A stretch of DNA of 23,543 bases from Baffinella frigidus (GCA_026770585.1 MU646418.1:635766-659308), one strand, 5' to 3'. Shown: positions 1-9,688, counted from the first letter of the stretch. Numbers and translations: made by a program. Notes: generated by a model not told the origin, from the letters alone.

Positions 1-32
1 AACCCTCAACCCTCAACCCTCAACCCCCAACC

Positions 33-78
<46 letters not shown>

Positions 79-275
79 ACCCTAAAACCTAAACCCTAAA
101 CCCTAAACCCTCAGCCCTGACCCCTAACCCCTCAACCCGTAACCCTCAACCCTCAACCCGTAACACTCAACCCCCAACCCTCAACCCTCAACCCCCAACC
201 CTCAACCCTGAACCCTTAACCCTTCAACCTTCAACCCAAACCACTCAACCCTCAACCCTGAAACCCCGACCCTAG
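1..275. repeat. Degenerate telomere-like C-rich repeat, 3' part of an intron
   Basis: The stretch is almost entirely CCCTCAAC/CCCTAAA-type heptamers with frequent substitutions. It ends in CCCTAG at 270-275, which works as a splice acceptor for the exon starting at 276. I read it as the 3' end of an intron of the filamin-repeat gene and not as a promoter. The exon reads in frame upstream of its first Met, and residues GPPCARSC align with the linker GPTLAQNC between later filamin repeats of the same protein. Confidence 0.8.
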
Positions 276-3188
276 GGCCCCCCCTGCGCGCGGTCGTGCA
301 TGATATCGGGGCTGGGGCTGTGGTCGGCGGAGGTGGGCGTGGAGGCGACGTTCTCGTGGGAGGCCAAGGACGAGTTCGGCAACAGCCTCGGGGACGGGGG
401 CGACCCCTTCAACGTGGCGTTCTACGCGGCCGAGGAGGTGGTCGTGACCATCCTCGACAACAACGACGGCTCCTACGCGGCGCGCTACGTGGCGACGGTC
501 GCGGGGCAGCAGCGCGTGGGGGTCACCCTCGCGGGGCAGCACCTCCCCGGCAGCCCCTTCCTCGTGACGGTGCGGGAGGGGCAGGGCGACCCCTCGATGA
601 CCACCGTGACGGGGGAGGGCCTCGAGGACTGCGTGGTGGGGTCGGACCGGCACTTCCTGATCGAGGCGGTGGACAAGCACGGCAACCGCGTCCAGCACGG
701 GGGTGACGCCTTCGTCGCGGACCTCACCGGACCTGTGCCGGAACGCGTCCACCTCATCGACATGGACGACGGCACCTACGCGGTCACACCCCACACCCTT
801 CTACACATTCATCTCCTGCCCCAAACAACCTCGACACCCTAAAACCCAACTCCAAAACCCGAAAGCAGGGGACGTACATGTGCCGGTGGGCGGGAGACTT
901 GAGCTTCAACGTCTACCTCGCGGGCACGGCCGTGGCAGACTCGCCCTACCGCTTTCTCGTGCGCCCGGGGCCGACGCTCGCGCAGAACTGCGAATGCACC
1001 CTCGTGAAGATGCCCATGTCGCGTCTTGTCGCGATTGCCGGCACCGCTTGCTCCTTCACCATCTTCGCCAAGGCATCCAAAACCCTCAACCCTCAACCCT
1101 ACACCCTAGACACTCAACTCAACCCATAACCTGAACCCTGGACCCTAAACCCTGACCCCTAAACCCTTGACCCAGACCCTCACACCCTACACCGAAACCC
1201 TGGACGCTGAAACAACTGCCGACTCCCTCTCCCTGCCATTCTCGCTCACCAGGGACCCCTCTTCTGCACCGGATCTGGGTCCCTCATCTGGGGTGTGGCT
1301 GGAGACACGTGTTTCACACTTTCTGGTCGCGCGAGTGTTTGACACTTTCTGGTCGCGCGAGTAACCCCTGTGCGTTGCAACAGGACAAATTCGGGAACCA
1401 GCGCGACGAAGGAGGCGACGAATTCACCGTCAAGTGCCGCGGCCCGATGAGCATCGTCCAGGTGTTTGCCTGCCGCCGTGCCCCCCTGTGTGCCGCCGTG
1501 CTCCTCTGTTGACCTGGCATGCTCCTGTCGCTGGTCGCCCCTTGCTGGGCACGCGCCGCCAAGCCCACCCCCTCACCAACCTATCCTCGAGTAGACCTTA
1601 GGGTTTAGGGTTTAGGGTTTGTGGTTTATGGTTTCTGGTTTAGGGTTTAGGGTTCAGGGTTCAGGGTTCAGAGTTTGGGGTTCAGGGTTCAGGGTTAAGG
1701 GTTTAGGGTTCGGGGTTTAGGGTTTAGGGTTTGGGGTTTAGGGTTTAGGGTTTAGGGTTTGGGGTTCAGTGTTTTTGGGTTTTTGGGTTTTGGGGTTTTG
1801 GGGTTTTGGGGTTTAGGGTCTAGGGTTGATGGTTCGGGGTTTAGGGTTTAGGGTTTGGGGTTCAGGATTCAGGGTTCACGGTTGATGGTTGAGGGTTGAG
1901 GGTTGATGGTTCAGGGGGGTAGGGTTAGGGTTAGGGTCTAGGTTCTAGGGTTGAGGGCTTAGGGTTGATGAGTTCAGGGCGAGCAAGCTCTCCTAGACGG
2001 CATGTGATCGGTCTGTGCCAAGGCCATGATCCAGAACACTTTATCCAGTGTCCATTTTCCAGGCGATGCAATCACTCTGGATAGGTTGGCAGGCTCTGTG
2101 AGGAAGAGTATTGACATTCGCTCTTCTGGGACGTGGCATCTCTCGCGGCTTTGGCAGCAGGGAGTGCCACGGCCACGTGCGAGCGCTGGGTGCCGGGCGG
2201 GTTGGGGGCAGGGTCTTGCCGAGCGGTCACGGCAGGGTTGACATGGTGGTGGTCGGTGGTGTGCAGTTTTGTGACGCTGAGGCCTGTGGTGGGTGTTGTG
2301 TGGTGGTGCTAACTCCTGCCCTGTTTCCCAGGCGTTCATCACGGACAACAAGGACGGGACATACCTGGTGGAGTTCATGTGCACGCAGGAGGGCGAGTAT
2401 TTCATCGACGTCAAGCGCGAGCGCATCGACATCATGCAGTAACCCCTAAGCCCTGAGCCCCAAACCCTAAGCCCTGAGCCCTGAGCCCCAAACCCTAAAC
2501 CCTGAGCCTGCGCCCCAAGTCCTAAGCCCTGAGCCTTGATCCCCACGCCCTAAGCCCTGAGCTCTGAACCCTTACCAAACCCTGCACCCGACACCCTACA
2601 CTCTCAACTCTACACCCTCCACCCTGACCGCAGGTCGCCGTTCCTGCTGACAGTGGACCCAGCGCCGACGGATGCCTACTCGTGCATCGCCACGGGGGTC
2701 GACACCGAGTTCGGCAACGGCCTCAAGTCCTCGCAGGCTGGCCGCGAGGTCATCTTCAACATCCAGTCGATGGACAAGTACGGGAACCGCGTGAGGAAGC
2801 CGGGCGATGACTTCCAGGTCAAGATTGTCGAGCTTTCTGAGGAGCTCCGCGTCCGCGCCAAGGTCTCTCCTCCTCCCATCTCTCTCTCGCCTCTCTCTCT
2901 TTTGCCACCCTCTCCTCTCCTCCTCTCTCTGTCGGCAGCCTCCCCCCCGTCTCTCCCCCGCATTCGCGGTTCCGCCCCCCGCCGCGCGCGCGCTGCCCCC
3001 CCGATACTCCCCTGTGCTCCCGGAGGACCCTGTGCGTGACGGTGCTGCCCAGGTGCTGCCCAGCACTCACAGGATGTTGCGCAGCACGGTGCGCGGGTGC
3101 GGCCCATGACTCACTGCAGGTTGGATGGTGATTGGCGCGGCGTGGGATGCGCGCGTGCTCCTGCCGGGTGTGCGAGAGGCCTGCGGCA

Positions 3189-3223
<35 letters not shown>

Positions 3224-3494
3224 CGAGCGAGAGGGCTGGGGCTGTGTCGAGCAGGAGCGCGAGGTGCCTGGCTGTGTCTGGGGATACATCCCCGTGTAAA
3301 GTCACTCCGGTCATCCTACACGGGGCTGTATCCCCAGACTGTAACGCGCGTGCCTGATCAATGCTGCCTCGCATCAGGTTGTGGACAACGGCGACGGCAC
3401 CTACATTTGTTCCTGGGCTGGCATGGTGCGCGGCGAGTACGAGGTGACTGTGTGCCTCAAGGAGGACTCTGTCCAAGGCTCCCCATGGAAGGTG

Positions 3495-3533
<39 letters not shown>

Positions 3534-6500
3534 CGCTTGCGCGCGCTCTCTCTCTCTCTTTCTCTCTGTCGCGCTCTCTCGCGCGCTCTCTCTCTCTCTC
3601 TCTCTCCCGCCCCTCCTGCCAGCAGAGCAGAACATGAGCACCCAGCCCCCGAGTCGCTGTGCTTTGAGGTTGCTTGCAGGGAGATTGCAACGCCCCCCCC
3701 TGCGCGTTGCTGGTCGGCAATTATAGGGCAGCGCTGTGACGAGCAGCACAGCCCGGTGGGGGGCGATGCAGTCGGGGTGGTATTGTTGCTGAAACGCTGG
3801 GCGGTGGGAAGGTGGTGGTGCGCACGGGCGACGCGTCCGCCACCAAGTCGACGGCTGAGGGCACTGGGCTTGGCGGCGGCTTTGCTGGGATCCCGAACTC
3901 GGTTCTGGTTGAGGCGAATGACCACTACGGCAACGTCGTCACCAACGGGGGGGGCAACATCGAGGGCCAGCTCATCTCGGTAGACGGCAAGATTTCTCTG
4001 GAGTGTGTTGTCAAGGACGAGGACGACGGAACATACACGTAAACCTTAATTCTTAATCCCTAAACCCCAAACCTTGAACCCTAAATTCCAAACCCTCAAC
4101 CCTGAACCCTCAACCCTACCCCTAAACCTGAACCTAAACCAGGGTGACCTACTGCGGGACAGTCTGCCTGGAGTACTTCCTTGCCATCCGGATCGGGGCA
4201 GACCACATCCACGAATCGCCCTTTCTGATCTTCATCGACCACACCGACACGGACCCCGCCTTCTGCCGCGCGGAGGGCAGACACAACGAGGGCGATGGCC
4301 TGCACTTCTGCAACGCCGGGAGCGAGACGGGCTTCCAGCTGTTCGCGTACGATTGCTATGGCAACCGCTGCACGGTCGGGGGGGACCAGTTTTTCGCAGA
4401 GCTCAAGGGGCTCAAGGACGTGGCTGTCGATATCCTCGACCACCAGGTCCCTCCTCCTTTCTTCCTTTCTGCCCCCCCCCTCTTTTCCCCTGGAGGGGTG
4501 TGCACATGCTGATTCGCGGAGCCCCCGCGCGGCAAGCCGCTCCTGAGTGCTGGCGGTAGCGGCACGAGCGGCCACCCGCTCGTGCCGCTACTCGCTGTCT
4601 GCAGCACGCCCGTGCTGCCGTGTATTTCCCCCTCCCGCCGACACCAGCGCGCCAGCGAGAGCTCGTGCCGCAGCTGGCTGTCAAGCTGGTAGCGGCGTGA
4701 TGGCGGGAGTGTAGCGTGCGTTAGCATCCTTGCGCGCGCAGACCTCTCTGCAGGTCGCCCTCTGCCGGGACAGGGCCAGGGCTCGATGCGGCGTCTCTGC
4801 CAGAGATAGAGAGCGCGCGCGAGGGAGAGAGATCGAGCGCGCGCGCGTGTGAGAGAGAGACAGCGAGCGAGAGAGAGAGGCGAGCGGCGATGAGAGACCG
4901 CATCCAGCAGGAGTCATCCAGCAGGATTCGCGACTGTCACGCGCTACATCCCGGATGCTTCTCTTCTTTATCACTCTCGATACTGGTCCTAGATAGGCCC
5001 TTAAGCCTTACGTTGCGTGATGCAAAATGGGCCTCGATGAGGCTTAACGCGTCCCGAATGGCAGGACGGACACTACACGTGCACCTACACAGCCATCTGG
5101 TCGGGAGAGTACCAACTGCACGTGTCGCTGGACTCGATCGAGATCGCGGGGTCAGCCTGGACAATCCGATCGCACGTGGGCGACCTGGATGCGCTGTCGT
5201 GCTACATTCACGGCTCGGGCATCTCGGCGGGCGTTGCTGGCATCCAGATGGACTTCCACTGCCAGGTCCCTCCTCACCAAAACACCTTGTTGCGCGTGCC
5301 CAGGATGCGTGCCACACGGTGTCATACGCGGTTTTCATTTTGAAAGGATTATCGATGGATTCCACTTATGCCAGCCCTTTTCTGGTACACACTTGGTCAC
5401 GTTACACCCATTTATGGGTGCAGTGAAACACCCGCAGTCCACCGAGTGGGCAGTGATGTTGTTGGAATGTGACTCGAGGAGGCACTCGTGGACTGGACGT
5501 GCACTCGCTACTCGCGCCCCGAAGCGCCTTCCCGGCCTTGCTCGGGCAAGCCGGAGCCCGGGACGTAACCCTTGGTGGGTGGATGGAAGGCAGCAGGCCT
5601 TAGGATTGAGGCCTGAGGCTGTAGGCTGTAGGCTGTAGGGCAAAGCAGGTGGCGGGGGCGCTCGCGAGAGACACGGATGGTGGCACTTGCCGGCGGGTAC
5701 CTGGCGTGCTGCCTGCCGCGCAACCCGGCCTGACCCCCACACCCTGCACCAGGCCAAGGACAAGTTCGAGAACAATCGGCCAGAGGAGGACGATGTGCAG
5801 GTGTACATTTCAGGCCCCGAGAAGGTCACGATCCTCCGGAGGTATCTTGGCGATGGCCAGTACGACTTCTACTGGACCGGCAACAAAACTGGGGTACCCC
5901 CCCCCCCCCCGCCCCCTCACGTAGGTAGCGGCGACTCGCGTGGTCCTGGTGGGGCCCATGGTGCACTCCTGGCTGGATTCTCCTGGTGCGTGCACCCTTG
6001 GTGTGTGCACGGCCAGGTGATCTACACTGGGTGGGGGCTGACGCTTGGAGAGGGGCTCGCAACCTGCAGGTGTACGACGTGGACGTGGTGTGTCTCGGCA
6101 AGTCCATCGGCACTGCCCCCTACACCGTCACTGTCGGCTCCGGAGAGGTGTATGCGGTCAACTGCATCGCCTTCGGAGAGGGCATCAAAAAGTACACCCC
6201 GCCTCCTCCTTCGCCTTGTTGTTACGGCCTGCTGCCTGTCTCGCACGCAGGCGTTGCATCGCACGCAGGCGCGAGGGCGCAGGCTTGGCATAGCCACGCT
6301 TGGCAGAGGCACGCGCGACCTCTCTGCCGCGACCTCTCTGGCACCACGTCACCACGTGCCACTCCCGCACGCTGTCTTGCCCTGCCATCTCCCTGAGTGT
6401 CGGCATCCTGTCCCAGCCTCCGGAGCCTCATCTGCGGCACCCGGGGGACGATCCTGACGCGAGAGCGCGCTTGCTGTCTTTGCCGAGCAGGGGCAAGGCG

Positions 6501-9500
6501 GGGGAGACGTGCACGTTTTCGGTGCAGTCGAAAGACATGTTCGGCAACGATCGCACCCGCGGCGGCGACCGGTCACCCCCCTCCCTCTGCTGCCTACTGT
6601 GTAAAGTCACTCAGGCCATGCCTACGTGGGGTAGGCATAGCCGGAGTGACTTTACACAAAGTGGAGTTTATCCCCACACTCCGTCGCCTGCCCCCCCCCC
6701 CCCTCACACACACTGACCGCATGGTACACCTCGGTGTGGATGGCAAGAATGAAGCGTAGCATGACCCTGGGGAGTTGATGGCGGCAGGTACACGGTGTCG
6801 ATCGAGGGGCCTGCGCCTGTCGAGGCCCGCCAGAAGGACAACGACAACGGTCACCCCTCTGCACTTGGTTGCCAGCGCCCCTCACTTGCGACCCCGCCTA
6901 GTCAGAAGTCAGAAGGACAATGCCAACGGTTCGTGGCCGCCCTTGCTTGCAGGCGCCCCTCACCCGCGACCCCACTAGAACAGGCGGGCGCATGGCATGG
7001 GTCGACGCCAGTCAGTCAGGCACCCGCTGTTTGCATCCCTGGGTGTGGTCAGCGCCGTTGCTCGGTTACTCGGCATCTTGATAACGGTGGTGCGGCATGA
7101 CTGGCAGGTCGGTACACGTGCTCATTCACAACAATGGTGAAGGGACACTACTGGATCTCGATCCAGCTGGATCGCGAGGACATCTCCGGAAGTCCGTTCC
7201 TTGCCGAAATCTCGCCGGCGGACGTTGACGTGGGTACCTCCAAGGCACACGGCATGGGTCTGCTCGTCGTTGGTCTGCCCCCGCTCCTTCCGACAGTCGC
7301 ACCCTGCGCCAGGCGCGACAGGCGCCACACGTGTGTCGCATACCTTGCTGCGAAACCATCACACCTGCTGTGTGGTCCAGCAGTGCCGAGACTTGCCACG
7401 TACCGTGCACTCGTGCCACGCACCGTGCGCTCGTGTCTCGCACCGCCACCATGCGCATCGCGAAAAGACCTTGCACGCTTCGCGCAACATCGTGCTTTAC
7501 TTGCGCGAGGTTGTCCAACATGCTCGTACACGTGCGGTTTCAACCCTTGCCACTGACTTCTGAGAGAGAGGGTGATATATAGAGAGAGGGAGAGAGAGAG
7601 AGGGTGTGTGTGTGTGAGAGAAGAGGCGGGTGCGAGGCCTGATGGCAGTGATCGCAGGGACGTTCAAACCCTCGTCGTTCACCATCGAATCCTACGACAA
7701 GTATGGCAACCGGCTGGAGACGGGCGGCGACCGCTGGGATTGCAACATGCTCGGGTCTGCACCCACCCTATCGTTTCCATTTGTATAGTTTGCTTCGCGT
7801 TCCTTGATTCTCTTTCCAGTCTGGCAACCAGATGCAATTCCACAATTCGGCTTACGGCGCGGTGGTGGCAGCTTGGTAGAGTCTCTCGCGCGCTCGCTCT
7901 CTCGCTCTCTCTCTCTCTCTCTGTCCCTATGTTTGTTTTTGTCTCTCTCTCAGGTGCTGACATGCTCCCGTGGGGCGGCAGAGCGGAGATGCCTGAGGTG
8001 ACGATCCACGACAACAACGACGGATCGTACACATGCTCCTACATGACCCAGTCGCGCGGCACGCTGAATGTCTTCATTGGCATCCGCGGATTCGAAATGC
8101 GCGACTGCCCCTTCGAGGTCTGCCTGCCCTGCCTCCCCGCACCTGACCCCCCCCCACCTTCTCGCTCGCCCGCGCGTTGGCAACTCTGCGGGGCACGCCA
8201 CAGCTGCCGCGTGACTGCCGCGCCCCTCGCGCCAACCGCACCGTGCCCGGGAGCCTGGCAGACTGCTGCGGCCCACGCCACGTGGTGCGCGTGTGTGTTG
8301 CGAAGCTGAGAGCAAGCCCTGCCGCCGACCCTCGCGTCCTCGCCCCCACAGTGCTTGCACTCACTCCACCTCATCAGCAACACGTGAAGGTTCTGTCTGC
8401 GGTGGTGGTAATGCAGCGAAGCCTCACGTTGTTGCGATGCGTGCCGTGGTTCTTGGCAGGTTATATAAAGTGGAGGCAAGCCGTCGTAAGGGGCCTTTCA
8501 AGGCGAGGCAAGTCACATAGTGAATTTCGCCTCGTTTTGACTTGGGCGTGACCTGTTTTCAGGTTATATCCGACACCAAGATCCGGAGGAAAAAGGCCGA
8601 GGAGATGCGCATCATTCGAGAAGAAAAGGTGCGCACTGTCTTGCGGGTTCAGGGTCCAGGGTTCAGAGTTCAGGGTTCAGGGTTCAGGGTTCAGGGTTCA
8701 GGGTTCAGGGTTCAGGGTTTAGGGTGTAGGTCGTGGTGACAAGACGTGGTGCTGGGCGCCGCTGCGCCCAGCATCCCTTCCGCGCGACTTCCTGGCGTTG
8801 CTCCAATCTCTCTCTCTCTCTCTCTCTCCCTGTATGTCTCTCTCGCTCTCTCGCTGTCTCTTTCTGTCTCTCTCTCTCTCTCTCGCCTCTGTTCTGCTTT
8901 GACGACGTGGCCCTCGGAGACGTCTCGCCTCGATGCAGCTGGATCGCGAGGAAGTATGCACATACTCATCGCTAGACTTGGCACGAGAGCCACGGCGTGC
9001 ATCTCAAGGCGTAAGACTGAAGCTCGCAAGCGGGGGCCCTGGTGCAGGGCTACCCCTCGGACAAGCGGCAGAAGCAGATCATGGACAAGCAACGCGCAGA
9101 CATCGATGCTGGCAAGAAGGGCGTGGACATCAACGCAGACATCGACGAAGACGAGGTTGGCGCTTCGTTCGCCAAGGTGCGCCCCCCGCGCCCGCACGCC
9201 ACGCTTGCCACGCTTGCCTCGAGGGCTTTCACGCGCCCGGTGCTGGGCACACGCCTCTCTTGCCGCCCGGTGCTGGGCACACGCCTCTCTTGCCTGCCGT
9301 CAACCCCACTGCGCGCACTGAGCGTCCCGTTGACCATCGTCCGCCACGCGAGGCGTGGCACCTCACCCCGCGTCTTGGTCTGCGGCTCTGGTAAGGCGTG
9401 TACTCTCCCGTCCCTCTGGGGCGCGAGACGGATGCACGATGCGGCTGGCAGGAGGATGGATCCTGGGATGCTGGGGTGCAGTGATGCAGTCTGACGGGGA

Positions 9501-9688
9501 TCGGTGGTGTGGTGCTCGGACATGATCAGGTGGTGTGGTGCTCGGACATGATCAAACCTGACCCCATTGAAACAATTGGTGGCCGCACGTGACAGGGGGC
9601 GAAGGCGGGCGAGGCGACAGCCTCCGCCGCCAAGCACCCCAAGGAAGGCGCGGCCATGCTCGACATGAACAAGGCTGACCTCCGGTAG
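276..9688 (+). CDS. Filamin-repeat protein, nine Ig-like filamin domains, 5' partial, 19 exons
   Basis: Exons: 276-770, 869-1072, 1384-1461, 2332-2438, 2634-2862, 3378-3491, 3812-4038, 4143-4446, 5065-5265, 5753-5893, 6070-6191, 6491-6571, 6788-6849, 7108-7257, 7649-7754, 7982-8117, 8563-8628, 9048-9176 and 9596-9688 (TAG). All phases agree and give about 1014 residues. Nine filamin/ABP280 repeats are visible, each with a D-x-[FHY]-G-N-like turn (DEFGN, DKHGN, DKFGN, DKYGN), a GGD turn and a DxxDG[TS]Y strand; several have SPF near the end. The GGD-to-GTY spacing is 24 residues in most repeats, which supports the splice joins. The last 95 residues are a charged, Lys/Glu-rich, probably helical tail. 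Filamin repeats form rod-like scaffolds that crosslink actin or bind membrane proteins. No actin-binding CH domains are visible, but the N-terminus lies outside the window. The first and second introns have non-GT donors. Substrate and partners are unknown. Confidence 0.88.
771..868 (+). other. Short intron with a non-GT donor and telomere-like filler
   Basis: The reading frame needs DMDD before 770 and GTYMCRW from 869 on, which keeps the 24-residue spacing of the other repeats. No GT lies at the required donor; the sequence there is gacgac|ggcacctac. The acceptor is ordinary GCAG|GGG. The donor may be GA or GC, shifted slightly, or the GT at 782-783 may be used at the cost of a four-residue duplication (GTYA-GTYM). 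The intron body is CCC(T)AAA-like. Confidence 0.55.
1073..1383 (+). other. Intron with GC donor, telomere-like tract and tandem repeat
   Basis: The join FAK|DKFGN requires AAG|GCATCC at 1070-1078 and AACAG|GAC at 1379-1386, a GC-AG intron. Positions 1080-1200 are degenerate CCCTAAA/CCCTCAA heptamers. Positions 1314-1360 hold an imperfect tandem duplication of a unit containing CACTTTCTGGTCGCGCGAGT. Confidence 0.75.
1462..2331 (+). other. Intron with G-rich (TTTAGGG) telomere-like tract
   Basis: The donor is CAG|GTGTTT and the acceptor TTTCCCAG|GCG. Positions 1598-1980 are degenerate TTTAGGG/TTCAGGG/TTGAGGG heptamers, opposite in orientation to the neighbouring introns. Unique sequence of about 130 bp and 350 bp separates the repeat from the two splice sites. 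Confidence 0.85.
2439..2633 (+). repeat. Intron made almost wholly of CCCTAAG/CCCTGAG-type repeats
   Basis: The donor ATGCA|GTAACCCC runs directly into degenerate heptamers that continue to about 20 nt from the acceptor ACCGCAG|GTC. Joining the exons gives IDIMQSPFLLTVD, a perfect filamin strand, so the intron call is firm. Confidence 0.85.
2863..3377 (+). other. Intron with (CT)n, (GT)n/(GA)n tracts and a foldback element
   Basis: The donor is AAG|GTCTCTCC and the acceptor GCATCAG|GTT. Positions 2864-2960 are CT-rich and 3190-3233 are (GT)n followed by (GA)n. An inverted repeat with 23-bp arms at 3276-3298 and 3317-3339 (one mismatch, 18-nt loop) lies just upstream of the acceptor region. 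Confidence 0.8.
3276..3339. repeat. Foldback element A (23-bp arms)
   Basis: The arms begin GTCTGGGGATACA and match at 22 of 23 positions. The left arm and loop contain GTGTAAAGTCACTCCGG, which recurs exactly on the complementary strand in the foldback at 6598-6658. The two are therefore members of one MITE-like family. Confidence 0.8.
3496..3607. repeat. (CT)n/(GC)-rich microsatellite in intron
   Basis: Runs of TCTCTC interrupted by GCGCG lie right after the donor AAG|GTGCGCCC at 3489-3499. The rest of this intron, to 3811, shows nothing recognisable. The same kind of tract recurs at 2864-2960, 4806-4882 (as GA), 7563-7620 (GA), 7880-7952 and 8806-8886. Confidence 0.9.
4039..4142 (+). repeat. 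104-bp intron made only of telomere-like repeat
   Basis: The donor ACATACAC|GTAAACC and the acceptor CTAAACCAG|GGTG both sit within or next to CCCTAAA/CCCTGAA-type heptamers. Joining the exons gives DDGTYTVTYCGTV, the expected filamin strand pair. The intron has essentially no sequence other than repeat. Confidence 0.88.
4447..5064 (+). other. Intron with perfect hairpin and (GA)n tract
   Basis: The donor is CACCAG|GTCCCT and the acceptor ATGGCAG|GAC. A perfect 16-bp inverted repeat with a 4-nt loop lies at 4556-4571 and 4576-4591 (arm starts GTAGCGGCACGAG). A GA/GC-rich tract covers 4806-4882. No other coding signal is seen. Confidence 0.8.
5266..5752 (+). other. Intron, mostly unique sequence
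   Basis: The donor is GCCAG|GTCCCTCC, the same eight intron bases as the previous intron, and the acceptor is CACCAG|GCC. It contains a small perfect hairpin, CACCCATTTATGGGTG, near 5405-5420, and a short run of GGCTGTA repeats near 5618-5640. Confidence 0.7.
6598..6658. repeat. Foldback element B (28-bp arms)
   Basis: The arms at 6598-6625 and 6631-6658 begin TGTGTAAAGTCACTC and match at 26 of 28 positions, with a 5-nt loop. The element sits inside the intron 6572-6787. It shares a 17-bp core with foldback A and is followed by a related TATCCCCA motif. Confidence 0.82.
6831..6972 (+). repeat. Imperfect tandem duplication of an exon end and its donor
   Basis: Positions 6831-6896 hold the last codons of exon 13 (QKDNDNG), its donor and the following intron bases. 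They recur imperfectly at 6911-6972: CAGAAGGACAACGACAACGG becomes CAGAAGGACAATGCCAACGG, and both copies end in a GCGCCCCTCAC...GCGACCCC block. The second copy still has a potential GT donor but is not needed for the reading frame. Confidence 0.75.
7258..7648 (+). other. Intron with (GA)n before acceptor
   Basis: The donor GGCATGG|GTCTGC and the acceptor GATGGCAG|TGATC join as AHGMVIAGTFKPSSF, a good filamin N-terminal strand. Positions 7563-7620 are GA/GT-rich. The rest is unique sequence. Confidence 0.75.
8118..8562 (+). other. Intron, no distinctive content
   Basis: The donor is TTCGAG|GTCTGC and the acceptor GTTTTCAG|GTT. I found no repeat tract and no further exon in it. Confidence 0.7.
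8629..9047 (+). other. Intron with near-perfect TTCAGGG array and a (CT)n tract
   Basis: The donor is GAAAAG|GTGCGC and the acceptor GGTGCAG|GGC. Positions 8646-8730 are the most regular G-rich array in this gene (TTCAGGG repeated). Positions 8806-8886 are CT repeats. A possible 15-nt microexon, CTGGATCGCGAGGAA, lies at 8939-8953, flanked by AG and GTATGC. Confidence 0.75.
9235..9294. repeat. Exact 30-bp tandem duplication in intron
   Basis: The unit starting GCCCGGTGCTGGGCACACGC occurs twice without mismatch at 9235-9264 and 9265-9294, within the last intron (9177-9595) of the filamin-repeat gene. Confidence 0.92.
9503..9554. repeat. Exact 26-bp tandem duplication in intron
   Basis: The unit starting GGTGGTGTGGTGCTCGGACA occurs twice at 9503-9528 and 9529-9554, about 40 bp before the acceptor of the last exon. 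Confidence 0.92.

Noticed and set aside
1-275. A chromosome-end telomere at the left edge
   Set aside because: The C-rich orientation would fit a left end, but the array is highly degenerate. The exon that follows reads as an internal filamin exon with a CCCTAG acceptor, so an intron is the better reading.
252-794. A long His/Arg-rich - strand ORF opposite the first filamin exon
   Set aside because: It is a shadow of a GC-rich + strand exon; its composition is unlike a real protein and the + frame has clear filamin repeats.
1598-1980. A CRISPR-like or minisatellite array with unique spacers
   Set aside because: The units are contiguous 7-mers with point variation and no spacers.
3111-3983. 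Arg/Glu- or Ser/Leu-rich ORFs over the CT/GA tracts
   Set aside because: They come from translating dinucleotide repeats in introns.
7742-7953. A GC-donor intron joining 7741 to 7954 in repeat 9
   Set aside because: A GT-AG alternative (7754 to 7982) restores the standard 24-residue GGD-to-GSY spacing, so the GC model is unnecessary.
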